Shown in pieces: positions 42,979 to 50,732 of a stretch of DNA of 64,000 bases. The notes beneath the pieces were generated by a model. It did not search any database. It was not told where the DNA came from and saw only the letters and a list, made by a program, of their open reading frames with translations. Positions within the stretch are counted from its first letter, which is position 1. Every line of letters starts with the position of its first letter. The position numbers were made by a program, and so were the translations under genes. Origin of the DNA: Brachybacterium kimchii (GTDB lineage Bacteria; Actinomycetota; Actinomycetes; Actinomycetales; Dermabacteraceae); NCBI RefSeq assembly GCF_023373525.1, contig NZ_CP097218.1, positions 2,914,001-2,978,000 on the forward strand. The letters run 5' to 3'.

Positions 42979-44484
42979 TCAGTGCCGCGGCAGGGCGGGG
43001 CCCCAGTCCGGGCGCGGCGTGGACGGCCCCGTGTAGGGATGGTCCTCGTACCGCTCCTGGAGCCGCGCGAGCTCTGCCTGCATCCGTGCGAGCTCCTCGG
43101 CGTAGCCCGGATCGTGGGCGACGTTGTGCAGCTCCGCGGGGTCGGAGCGCAGGTCGTACAGCTCGAACTCCTCGGCGAGGCGGTCCTCCGAGGATCCCGG
43201 GGCGCCCATGCCGTCGCCGTAGTAGTCGATGAACAGGAAGTCGTGGGTGCGCACCCCATAGTGCGCCGGGGCGTTGTGGTCCACGTCCAGGTGCTCCCAG
43301 TAGCGGTAGTACATCGACTGCGGCCAGTCCGGGGGCGTCTCGCCGCCCATCACCGGCAGCAGGCTCCTCCCCTGCTGCCTGGGCATCGCGGTCCGCGCAT
43401 CGATCCCGGCGGCGTCGAGGATGGTCGCCGCGAAGTCGACGTTGGTGCCGATGTCCTCGCAGACGGAGCCGGCGGGGATCCGCTGCGGCCAGCGCACGAG
43501 CACGGGCATCCGCAGGGACTCGCGGAACATCAGCCGCTTGTCGTACCAGCCGTGGTCGCCGAGGAAGAACCCCTGGTCAGAGGTGTAGATGACCAGAGTG
43601 TCGTCCGCGACGCCCAGCTCGTCGAGCTCGTCGAGGACCCGCCCCACCCCGTCGTCGATCGCCTGCACGGTCTGCAGATAGTCCCGCATGTACCGCTGGT
43701 ACTTCCACCGGGTGCGCTCGACGCGCGCGTCCTCGCCGCGCAGCTCCTCGGGGACCTCCTCCTTGATGTCCGCCTCGGTGAGATGGTCGGCGATCGTCAT
43801 GTGGAGGTCCCGGATCACCTCGGAGCGGCCCTCCTGGTCGTCGAAGAGCGTCTCGGGCTCGGGGATCGACCCGACGGGATACAGGTCGCCGTGGCGCTCG
43901 TGAGGGACCCACGGGCGGTGCGGCGCCTTGTGGTGGACGAGCAGGCAGAACGGGTCCTCCGGCCGCTCCTCCCGGACGCCTCGCAGCCAGTCCAGGCTCA
44001 TGTCGGTCACGAGATCCGTCGCGTAGCCCTCGACCGTCTCCTCCCCGTCCGGCCCGATCATGACGGGATCGCGGTACTCGCCCTGGTTGGGGAAGATGCG
44101 CCAGTCGTCGAAGCCGCGCGGCCTCGACTGCTCGCTGAGCCCGAGGTGCCACTTCCCGAACAGACCGGTCGCGTAGCCGCTGTCGCGGAGGACCTCCGGG
44201 AAGGTCGGGAGGCGATGGTCGATCTCCGTGTAGATCGTGGCGACGCCGTTGATGTGGCTGTAGGTGCCCGTGAGGATCGAGGCGCGCGACGGCGTGCAGA
44301 TGGAGTTCGTGCAGAACACGTCGTCCATGCGCACCCCCTCCTGGGCGATCCGGTCCAGGCAGGGGGTGCTGTTCAGCCCGGCGCCGTACGCGGAGATCGC
44401 GTGCGCGGCGTGGTCGTCGGACATGATGAACACGATGTTCGGGCGTCGGTCGGTCCGGTCAGCGGGTCGCTGTGCCATGGGCAC
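42979..44484 (-). CDS. Sulfatase (formylglycine type), cytoplasmic by sequence
   Basis: 501 residues of the alkaline-phosphatase-like sulfatase fold. PNIVFIMSDDHAAHA carries the metal-binding Asp pair; NSICTPSRASILTG has the CxPSR box with Cys63 to be converted to formylglycine; GLFGKWHLG supplies the active-site Lys and His; later SDQGFFLGDHGWYDKR closes the metal site. No signal peptide is visible, so it probably acts on imported oligosaccharides. AAGGAGGTG fits a GTG start at 44484 (spacing six from GGAGG) better than the ATG at 44478. It is the last gene of the sugar ABC operon. A maturase (FGE or anSME) is not in the window. Confidence 0.93.
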   Translation of the reverse strand: MPMAQRPADRTDRRPNIVFIMSDDHAAHAISAYGAGLNSTPCLDRIAQEGVRMDDVFCTNSICTPSRASILTGTYSHINGVATIYTEIDHRLPTFPEVLRDSGYATGLFGKWHLGLSEQSRPRGFDDWRIFPNQGEYRDPVMIGPDGEETVEGYATDLVTDMSLDWLRGVREERPEDPFCLLVHHKAPHRPWVPHERHGDLYPVGSIPEPETLFDDQEGRSEVIRDLHMTIADHLTEADIKEEVPEELRGEDARVERTRWKYQRYMRDYLQTVQAIDDGVGRVLDELDELGVADDTLVIYTSDQGFFLGDHGWYDKRLMFRESLRMPVLVRWPQRIPAGSVCEDIGTNVDFAATILDAAGIDARTAMPRQQGRSLLPVMGGETPPDWPQSMYYRYWEHLDVDHNAPAHYGVRTHDFLFIDYYGDGMGAPGSSEDRLAEEFELYDLRSDPAELHNVAHDPGYAEELARMQAELARLQERYEDHPYTGPSTPRPDWGPALPRH

Positions 44485-44605
44485 CGCGCACCTCCTTCGT
44501 CTGCGCCTGCGGGAGCAACGGGGCCGCGCGGCGCGTGCGCGGCCCCGGGATGATGTGCGCGGCTGCGCCCTGCGGCCTCACAGCGGTCGCACGGGCCGGG
44601 ACGGA

Positions 44606-44630
44606 TCGGGTCGGGTCGGGTCGGGTCGGC
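44606..44630. repeat. Short TCGGG tandem repeat
   Basis: Four perfect copies of TCGGG and a fifth variant (TCGGC) in the gap between the second permease and the sulfatase. Slippage-prone, but outside coding sequence. Confidence 0.6.
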
Positions 44631-44636
44631 CCGGGA

Positions 44637-45560
44637 TCAGCCCTTCACGGCGCCGCTGACCATGCTGTCCGCCATGCGGGTCTGCACCAGGGCGAACAGG
44701 ATGATCACGGGGACGGCGATGAGGGTCGAGCCCGCCATCACGCCCGCCCAGTCGGTGTCGCGCAGCCCCTGCTGGAAGGACTGCAGCCAGATCGGGAGGG
44801 TCACCGCCGAGTTCTTCGAGAGGATGATCAGCGCGAGCGTGTACTCGTTCCACGAATGCAGGAAGGAGAAGACGCTCGTCGACACCAGGCCCGGGGCCAG
44901 CAGCGGGAGGGTCACCCGGATGAAGGCGCCCACGCGGGAGCAGCCGTCGATCATCGCGGCCTGCTCGAGATCGGCGGGGATGCCGTCGACGAATCCGCGC
45001 ATCATCCAGATCACGAAGGGCAGGACCCCGCCGATGTAGAGGAGGGACAGGCCCGCCACGGAGTTCAGCAGGCTCCAGGCGTCGAGCATCCGGTACTGCG
45101 AGATGAACAGCGCCTCCGCGGGGATCATCTGCACGACGAGGATCGCGATGATCAGCGCCTTGCGGCCCAGGAAGCGGAAGCGGGAGATCGCGAGCGCCGC
45201 GAGGAACGAGGCCGTGGTCGTCACGACCACGGTCACGAGCGCCGTCGCGAGGGACATGCCCATGGCCGACCAGAAGGCGCTGTCGTGCAGCACGCTCGCA
45301 TACGCCTCGAACCGCGGGTGGAGCGGGAGCACGTGCGGCGGGCTCGAGAGCAGGTCGCTCTCGCTCTGCAGCGAGGAGTTCACCATCCAGTAGACGGGGA
45401 TCAGCCACACGAGCGCCGAGACGACGAGGATCGCGTCGACCACGATGCGGCGGCGCGAGCGCCGGCTCGTGCGGCGGCGGGCGCCGTCGCGGACGACGGG
45501 CGCGGCCGCCCCTGCGGGGCTCCCGGCATCCGCGCGCGCGTTCAGGGATGTGGTGGTCAT
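44637..45560 (-). CDS. Carbohydrate ABC transporter permease (MalG type)
   Basis: 307 residues. An Arg-rich N-terminus precedes six membrane segments; WLIPVYWMVNSSLQSESDL is the usual first loop and EQAAMIDGCSRVGAFIRVTLPLLAPG is the EAA coupling motif of sugar permeases. The C-terminus QTRMADSMVSGAVKG is characteristic (GAVKG). Its start overlaps the stop of the partner permease by four bases. It works with the MalF-type permease and solute-binding protein upstream. Confidence 0.95.
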   Translation of the reverse strand: MTTTSLNARADAGSPAGAAAPVVRDGARRRTSRRSRRRIVVDAILVVSALVWLIPVYWMVNSSLQSESDLLSSPPHVLPLHPRFEAYASVLHDSAFWSAMGMSLATALVTVVVTTTASFLAALAISRFRFLGRKALIIAILVVQMIPAEALFISQYRMLDAWSLLNSVAGLSLLYIGGVLPFVIWMMRGFVDGIPADLEQAAMIDGCSRVGAFIRVTLPLLAPGLVSTSVFSFLHSWNEYTLALIILSKNSAVTLPIWLQSFQQGLRDTDWAGVMAGSTLIAVPVIILFALVQTRMADSMVSGAVKG

Positions 45561-46489
45561 GCCGGGTCCTCCTGCGTGAAGAGCATGCGGATGTACGCCG
45601 CGGTCATGATCAGCGTGAGCAGCAGGATCACCATCGCCAGGGCCGAGGCGACCCCGTAGTCGCCCTGGGAGATGCCCACCTGGAACACGTAGGTGCCCAG
45701 GAGGTTCGTCTGCGTGGTCACGCCGCCGGAGGCCTGGAGCACGTGGATGTGGGTGAACACGCGGAGGTCCCAGATGACCTGGAGGACGCCCATGAGCATG
45801 ACCACGGGCAGGATGATCGGCAGGATCACGTAGCGCAGTCGCGACAGGTAGGTCGCGCCGTCCAGCTGCGAGGCCTCGAGGAGGGATTCGTCGACCTGCG
45901 TGAGGGAGGCGAAGATCGTGATCGTCACCAGCGGTGTCGAGACCCAGATGATCACGAGCGAGGCGATGAGGAAGAAGGTCCATGGGCTGTCGGCCAGCCA
46001 GGAGAACCCCTCGAACCCGTCGAGGCCGATGCCCGTGAGCACGTGGTTGACGAGACCGAAGTTCGGGTCGACGAGCCACTGCCAGACCGTGAGGGCCGCC
46101 AGCAGCGGCATCGCCCACACGATCACCAGGGACACGCTCATGAAGGTGCGCCCCACGCTCGAGGCGGCGCGCATCATCAGGGCGAAGGCCAGTCCGATGC
46201 CCATCGTCCAGCCGGCGGTCCAGACGCAGAAGAGCACGGAGCGCCCGAGGACCGTCCAGAAGTACGGATCACTGAGGATCTTCGCGTAGTTCGCGAGGCC
46301 CACCCATGCGGGCGGCTGGCCGAACTGCTGGGCGAGTCCGAACTCCTGGAACGACATGATGACCTGCCGCACCAGCGGATAGCCCAGGGCGATGACCACC
46401 AGCAGCACCGCGGGGAGCAGCAGGAGCAGGGGGGCGAGGCGGTGGGCGAGGACGCCGCGGGGCCGCCGCGGCCGGACGATGGTCGTCAT
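45557..46489 (-). CDS. Carbohydrate ABC transporter permease (MalF type)
   Basis: 310 residues with six membrane segments; YPLVRQVIMSFQEFGL after the first helix and LEASQLDGATYLSRLRYVILPIILP as the EAA loop place it with sugar permeases of the MalF/UgpA group. It is 43 bp downstream of the solute-binding protein and overlaps the MalG-type gene by four bases. No ATPase is encoded here, so a shared MsiK-type ATPase elsewhere is expected. Confidence 0.95.
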   Translation of the reverse strand: MTTIVRPRRPRGVLAHRLAPLLLLLPAVLLVVIALGYPLVRQVIMSFQEFGLAQQFGQPPAWVGLANYAKILSDPYFWTVLGRSVLFCVWTAGWTMGIGLAFALMMRAASSVGRTFMSVSLVIVWAMPLLAALTVWQWLVDPNFGLVNHVLTGIGLDGFEGFSWLADSPWTFFLIASLVIIWVSTPLVTITIFASLTQVDESLLEASQLDGATYLSRLRYVILPIILPVVMLMGVLQVIWDLRVFTHIHVLQASGGVTTQTNLLGTYVFQVGISQGDYGVASALAMVILLLTLIMTAAYIRMLFTQEDPA

Positions 46490-46532
46490 CGGACGAGGAC
46501 CTCCTGTGGGGGACGGACGGTGCCGGGGCGGC

Positions 46533-47837
46533 TCACTTGTCGTTGAGGACGTCGTCGAGCTGGCCGCTGAACTCGTCCGCGGTGCTCTTCACGTCCTTGC
46601 CCTGGGCGATCTTCGTGTAGAAGTCCCGCACGATGTTGTCCCCCATCGCGACGCCCCACTGGGGGGTGTTGGGCGTCAGCTTGGAGGCCTCGACGATCTC
46701 CGGAGAGATCTTCCCGAACGCTCCGGGGATCTTGTCCCCGTAGTCGATGTTCCCGGGCACCCAGCCGTCCTGGGCCAGATGGTTCTGGAAGTCCTCGGCG
46801 AAGATGAGCTTGAGCGCCTCGCGGGCGAGCTCGGGGTTCTGGGCGTTCTGGGCGATCGAGATGTTGGATCCGCCGGCGAAGGTCGCGCCGATCTCGCCTT
46901 CGTGGAGACCGGGCAGGGCCATGACCCCGACCTTGTCCGCATCCCACAGCTTCTTGTCGATCTTCGTGCCGATGTTCCCGGTCGCGATCAGCATCCCGAC
47001 CTTCTCGTCGTTGAAGTACTTCTCGAACGACTTCTGCGCGGCCGCGGAGTCGAGGGCGTACGCGGTGCCGTCGGAGAAGATCTCGGAGATCGTCTCGAGC
47101 GCGGAGACGGAGGCGTCCCCGGCGATCTCGGAGGTCCAGGACTCGCCGGACCCGCTCGCGTACTCGCCGCCCGCGGCGAAGAGCAGGGACTCGACGCCGT
47201 GGATGTCGACGGCGGCGAGGTAGATGCCGGAGAAGCCCTTCGTGTCGGCCGGATTGGCGTCGCCGAGGTCGATCGCGGCCTTCTTCAGCTCATCGATCGT
47301 GGTGGGCACGTCGATGCCGGCCTTCTTCATGAGGTCCTTGCGGTAGAACAGGCCGCGCGCGCCGGCGTACAGCGGCACCGCGTAGTTCTTGCCGTCGACC
47401 GCGCCCGCGTCCACGAAGCTCTGGATCAGCTTGTCGCCGCCCAGATCGGGGAGCAGATCGGAGATGTCGGCGAAGGCGCCCACCGTGGTGAAGGTGTTGG
47501 ACTGGGTGTTGCCGGTCTCCACGAGGTCGGGGCTCTCGGACTTCGAGGCCAGAGAGGTCTGCAGCTTGGAGACGATGCCGTCCCACGGCTGCACCTCCAC
47601 GGACAGCGTGTTGCCGGGGAACTTCTTCGCGAAGGCGTCGACGAGGGCCTTCGTCGACTCGTCGGAGATCGAGCCCTCCATGAACCAGACCCGGACGGTC
47701 TGATCGGTGATCTCCGAGGGGTCGCGGTCGGACGAGCCGGAGCTCGAATCCGAGTTGCCGCATGCGGCGAGACCGAACAGGGTCGCGCCGGCTGCGGAGG
47801 CGGCGAGGACGTGACGGCGGCTGAGGCTGGACTCCAT
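46533..47837 (-). CDS. Sugar ABC transporter solute-binding lipoprotein (family 1, Tat-type signal)
   Basis: 434 residues. The N-terminus combines twin arginines (SLSRRHVLAASAAG) with a lipobox (LAAC, Cys26), so it is probably a Tat-exported lipoprotein. Family 1 features: VRVWFMEGS, FAKKFPGNTLSVEVQPWDGIVSKL and WDADKVGVMALPG. It binds the oligosaccharide outside the cell. It is the first gene after a strong promoter with a 25-bp inverted repeat and the shared 17-bp box (47890-47930). The ROK regulator is just upstream. Confidence 0.93.
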   Translation of the reverse strand: MESSLSRRHVLAASAAGATLFGLAACGNSDSSSGSSDRDPSEITDQTVRVWFMEGSISDESTKALVDAFAKKFPGNTLSVEVQPWDGIVSKLQTSLASKSESPDLVETGNTQSNTFTTVGAFADISDLLPDLGGDKLIQSFVDAGAVDGKNYAVPLYAGARGLFYRKDLMKKAGIDVPTTIDELKKAAIDLGDANPADTKGFSGIYLAAVDIHGVESLLFAAGGEYASGSGESWTSEIAGDASVSALETISEIFSDGTAYALDSAAAQKSFEKYFNDEKVGMLIATGNIGTKIDKKLWDADKVGVMALPGLHEGEIGATFAGGSNISIAQNAQNPELAREALKLIFAEDFQNHLAQDGWVPGNIDYGDKIPGAFGKISPEIVEASKLTPNTPQWGVAMGDNIVRDFYTKIAQGKDVKSTADEFSGQLDDVLNDK

Positions 47838-47889
47838 TGTCGTGCTCCTGGATCACGAGGGACTGCCACGCGGGAGCGGGCATGCCAGG

Positions 47890-47919
47890 AGTATGCGATC
47901 ACCTCTCGCATACTGTCAA
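47890..47919 (-). promoter_or_regulatory. Promoter of the sugar ABC/sulfatase operon with overlapping inverted repeat
   Basis: On the minus strand, TTGACA (-35, 47914-47919) and CATACT (-10, 47890-47895) are 18 bp apart. The inverted repeat AGTATGCGA / TCGCATACT with a seven-base spacer covers 47890-47914, that is, the -10 box, the spacer and the edge of the -35 box. A repressor bound here would block polymerase. The ROK regulator encoded upstream is the obvious candidate. Confidence 0.6.
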
Positions 47920-47930
47920 CTATCGTGACA
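47914..47930. promoter_or_regulatory. 17-bp operator-like box shared with the beta-helix gene promoter
   Basis: TGTCAACTATCGTGACA has TGTCA and TGACA arms and includes the -35 of the ABC operon. Read on the minus strand it matches the box at 41074-41090 in 13 of 17 bases. Both copies place TTGACA at the same end. Confidence 0.5.
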
Positions 47931-47948
47931 CTCTCGTGATGATGGGGG

Positions 47949-49118
47949 TCAGGCGGCCGTGCCCAGCGCCTCCTCGACGGTCCGTTCCCGCACCTCGGGG
48001 TCCCAGCGCAGGCTCCCCAATCCGGCCTCGAGCACGGCGGCGGCGCCGCGCGAGGCCCGGGCCCCCACGATCTCCAGGCTGTCGCCCGCCATCGGCAGTG
48101 CGCGCTCGCGCACCTCCTCCGCGATGGTCTCGAGCACGAGGTCCTCGGCGGGCAGGAGATCGCCGCCGATCACGACCATGCCGGGGCCCAGCAGATTGCA
48201 GATGCCGGCGAGGGCCGTTCCCACCGCGCGGGCTGCGGCGACCACCGCGTCCCGCGCTTCTCCCCCGCCGCGCGCCGCGGCCTCGTACAGATCCTGGGCT
48301 CCGGCCTCGGGCCCGAGGATCCGCTGCGCCGACGCGGCGAGGACGCGTGATCCGGCGTACTGCATCAGGCATCCCCGTGACCCGCACTCGCAGGGCAGCC
48401 CGTCCCTGTCGATGCTCAGGTGGCCGAACTCGCCGGCGCCGCCGCGCACCCCGGGGATGATCACCCCGTCCACGACGTGCCCCAGGGAGATGCCCCGCGA
48501 GAGATGGACGTAGACGAGGTCCTCGGCGGCTCGCTCCGAGCGATGGATCCTCTCCGTGAGCGCGAGCAGCCTCGCCGTGTTCTCGACGCTCACGGAGGTC
48601 CCGAGCGCACGCTCGAGCTCGACCTTGGGATTCACTCCGGACCACTGCCGCGAGGCGAGCCCGCCGAGGACCTCGCCGGTGCGGCGGTCGCTCTGCGTGT
48701 TGACGGCGAGGTGGACCGCACGCAGCTGCGCATCGGGGGCGGCGCTCCTCATCGTCTCCGCGATCCCCTCGACGGCGAGCGCGAGCCGCTCCGCTCCCCC
48801 CGTCTCCGCGTCGATGGCGGTGGTGCGCTGGGCGAGCAGGCTGCCGTCGAAGGTCCCCACGCCGACGGAGACGGAGCCCGACGCCATGACCACCGACCCG
48901 GCGACGCCGAAGTCCCGGGTCAGGCGGACGGCGTCCTTGAGGGTGAGCCTGTCCTCCGCCCTCACGGGCACCTCGACCAGCCCGGCGGACTCGAGTCCCT
49001 GCACGGCGTTCGAGATGGCGGTGCGCGAGACGCCCAGGGTCCTCGCCAGCGCGGCACGGTGGTCCGGCCCGTTCTGCACGATCTCGCTCAGCATGCGCGC
49101 CGGAGTCGTGTTCAGCAT
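47949..49118 (-). CDS. ROK-family transcriptional regulator
   Basis: 389 residues. An N-terminal winged helix (ALARTLGVSRTAISNAVQGLESAGLVEV) is followed by a ROK sugar-kinase-like domain: GVRGGAGEFGHLSIDRDGLPCECGSRGCLMQYAG carries the zinc-binding Cys motif. The ATP-binding residues of true kinases are not evident, as in NagC/XylR-type repressors. It sits just upstream of the sugar ABC/sulfatase operon in the same direction and most likely represses it until a sugar is bound. GAGAGG before the ATG at 49118 sets the start; TACGAT (49153-49158, minus) may be its -10 box. Confidence 0.92.
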   Translation of the reverse strand: MLNTTPARMLSEIVQNGPDHRAALARTLGVSRTAISNAVQGLESAGLVEVPVRAEDRLTLKDAVRLTRDFGVAGSVVMASGSVSVGVGTFDGSLLAQRTTAIDAETGGAERLALAVEGIAETMRSAAPDAQLRAVHLAVNTQSDRRTGEVLGGLASRQWSGVNPKVELERALGTSVSVENTARLLALTERIHRSERAAEDLVYVHLSRGISLGHVVDGVIIPGVRGGAGEFGHLSIDRDGLPCECGSRGCLMQYAGSRVLAASAQRILGPEAGAQDLYEAAARGGGEARDAVVAAARAVGTALAGICNLLGPGMVVIGGDLLPAEDLVLETIAEEVRERALPMAGDSLEIVGARASRGAAAVLEAGLGSLRWDPEVRERTVEEALGTAA

Positions 49119-49192
49119 CGATGCACCTCTCGGAAGGGTCCGGGACGCTGGCATCGTAGCCGCAGCGGGGCGATGGCGGGACGGGCGCTCGA

Positions 49193-49214
49193 GGCTCCTC
49201 GGGCACCCGGAGCC
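49193..49214. terminator. Hairpin downstream of the DUF1905 gene
   Basis: GGCTCC-TC-GGG pairs with CCC-GGAGCC around a CA loop, with one two-base bulge. It begins three bases after the DUF1905 stop on the minus strand and precedes the ROK promoter region. Confidence 0.5.
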
Positions 49215-49216
49215 GC

Positions 49217-49510
49217 TCAGTCCCGCACCTCCAGGTGCAGCTCGACGTGCACGTCGTCCCCGACGCCCACGCCCGTCGCCCGCTGCACGGCGACCTTCAC
49301 GGGCACGAGGTAGGCCCCCTCGCGCGGGAACAGCGAGGTCGTGAACTCGATGCCCTCGATGCGCGCGGTCACCGGGATCGCGCCCCACCCGTAGGTGACC
49401 AGCGAGGCGACCTCGGCGATCGCGTCGGACTCGTCCTCGGGCACGCGCGCGAAGACGAACGGCGCGGGGCCGCGCCAGGAGATCGTCGTGGTGTCGAAGG
49501 AGAGGTCCAC
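49217..49510 (-). CDS. DUF1905 domain protein
   Basis: About 97 residues. LSFDTTTISWRGPAPFVFARVPEDESDAIAEVASL, YGWGAIPVTARIEGIEFTTSLFPREGAYLVPVK is the typical DUF1905 pattern of a small beta-barrel of unknown function. The start is taken as the GTG at 49510, where the domain begins; an upstream ATG at 49594 would add 28 poorly conserved-looking residues. A weak CATGCT box six bases before the GTG could support a leaderless start. Confidence 0.75.
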   Translation of the reverse strand: MDLSFDTTTISWRGPAPFVFARVPEDESDAIAEVASLVTYGWGAIPVTARIEGIEFTTSLFPREGAYLVPVKVAVQRATGVGVGDDVHVELHLEVRD

Positions 49511-49641
49511 GGGGCAAGCATGCGCCCTCTCCCCGTCGGCCGTCCTGTCCTCCGTCGGATCGGGCGCGTAGTGTCGCGAGCCCGGTGGACGCATCGTCCG
49601 CCCGCGCTCACCGAGCGCACCGAGCGATCGAAGGAGAAGAC

Positions 49642-50124
49642 ATGCCGCATCCCGAGGAGCTCACCCAGGACAGGACCGTCGAGATCATGCGGGAGCAGCG
49701 CTTCGTCATGCTCTCCACGGTGCTCGACGGCAAGATCGTCTCCCATCCCATGACGCCCATGCGCGTCGAGGACGACGCGAGCGTGTGGTTCTTCGTCGGC
49801 CGCAGCGGCGAGCAGGGCACCGCCCTGCAGGGGAACCCGCAGGTCAACCTCGCGTTCGCGGAGACGGGCAGCTGGCTGTCCGTGGCCGGCGCCGCCGAGT
49901 TCGTCGATGACCGGGCCAAGGTCGAGGAGCTGTGGGACGACCAGCTGGAGGCCTACTTCCCGCAGGGCGCCGACGATCCCGACCTGGGGCTCGTGAAGGT
50001 CCGCGGCGAGTCCGCGCAGTACTGGGGAATCCCCGGACCGCGCCCGGTCGCCGCCGCGAAGATGCTGGTCGCGAAGCTCAGCGGGGACGAGGGCCCCGGC
50101 GTCTCCGGCAAGACGGAGCTCTGA
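49642..50124 (+). CDS. Pyridoxamine 5'-phosphate oxidase-fold protein (general stress protein 26-like)
   Basis: 160 residues with a split-barrel flavin-binding fold: RTVEIMREQRFVMLSTVLDGKIVSHPMTPMRV, VWFFVGRSGEQGTALQGNPQVNLAF, SVAGAAEFVDDRAKVEELWDD and SAQYWGIPG. This is the stress-protein 26 branch, which binds FMN or F420 and whose reaction is usually unknown. GAAGGAG before the ATG at 49642 sets the start rather than 49585. Not closely similar to the PdxH-like protein at 15195. Confidence 0.87.
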   Translation: MPHPEELTQDRTVEIMREQRFVMLSTVLDGKIVSHPMTPMRVEDDASVWFFVGRSGEQGTALQGNPQVNLAFAETGSWLSVAGAAEFVDDRAKVEELWDDQLEAYFPQGADDPDLGLVKVRGESAQYWGIPGPRPVAAAKMLVAKLSGDEGPGVSGKTEL

Positions 50125-50183
50125 GCGCGCAGGCGCACGGAGCTGGCGTCCGGGAGAGCCGGCCGAACGGGGACAATCATGGG

Positions 50184-50732
50184 GTGCACTCCGACTCCGA
50201 TGACCCGATGCTCGCCGACGTCCTGCGGGCCCTCGAGGCCGCTCCCGCCCTCGGCAACCGCGACGCCTATCTCGCCTTCGTCCGCGGCCACGGCGAGGCG
50301 GCGCTGTGGAAGGGGCTCGCGCCCGAGCACCTGACGGCCTCGACCTTCGTGTTCTCGCCCGACGGCGCGCAGGTGCTGCTGTGCTTCCACCGCAAGGGCG
50401 GCTTCTGGGTGCAGGTCGGCGGGCACCTCGAACGGGAGGACGCGACCCTCGCCGACGCGGCCCTGCGCGAGGCGCGCGAGGAGTCCGGACTCGAGGACCT
50501 CGCCCTCGCCACGCCCTCGATCACCGATCTGGACCGCCACGAGCTGGCCGGCGCCTTCAAGTGCCGCGCCCACTGGGACATCGGCTTCACCGCGGTCGCG
50601 GAGCCGTCGGCCCGGATCGTGGTGAGCGAGGAGAGCCGCGACGTGCGCTGGTTCCCCATCGACTCCCTGCCGGGCGGGCTGGCTCCGGGGTGCGCGCGGA
50701 GGATCGAGGCCGCGCGACAGGTGCTGCGATGA
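50184..50732 (+). CDS. Nudix hydrolase
   Basis: About 182 residues. The Nudix box is complete: GGHLEREDATLADAALREAREESGL, with the REAREE metal-binding core. An N-terminal helical part and FVFSPDGAQVLLCFHRKGGFWVQVG precede it. It hydrolyses a nucleoside diphosphate linked to another group; the substrate is not deducible. GTG at 50184 has GACAAT six bases upstream and no ribosome site; ATG at 50208 is the alternative. Its stop overlaps the exonuclease start by four bases, so the two are co-translated and may both serve nucleic-acid maintenance. Confidence 0.88.
   Translation: MHSDSDDPMLADVLRALEAAPALGNRDAYLAFVRGHGEAALWKGLAPEHLTASTFVFSPDGAQVLLCFHRKGGFWVQVGGHLEREDATLADAALREAREESGLEDLALATPSITDLDRHELAGAFKCRAHWDIGFTAVAEPSARIVVSEESRDVRWFPIDSLPGGLAPGCARRIEAARQVLR

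Noticed and set aside
44606..44630. TCGGG repeats as a phase-variation tract
   Set aside because: The repeat lies between genes, away from a promoter or start codon, so length changes would not switch a frame.
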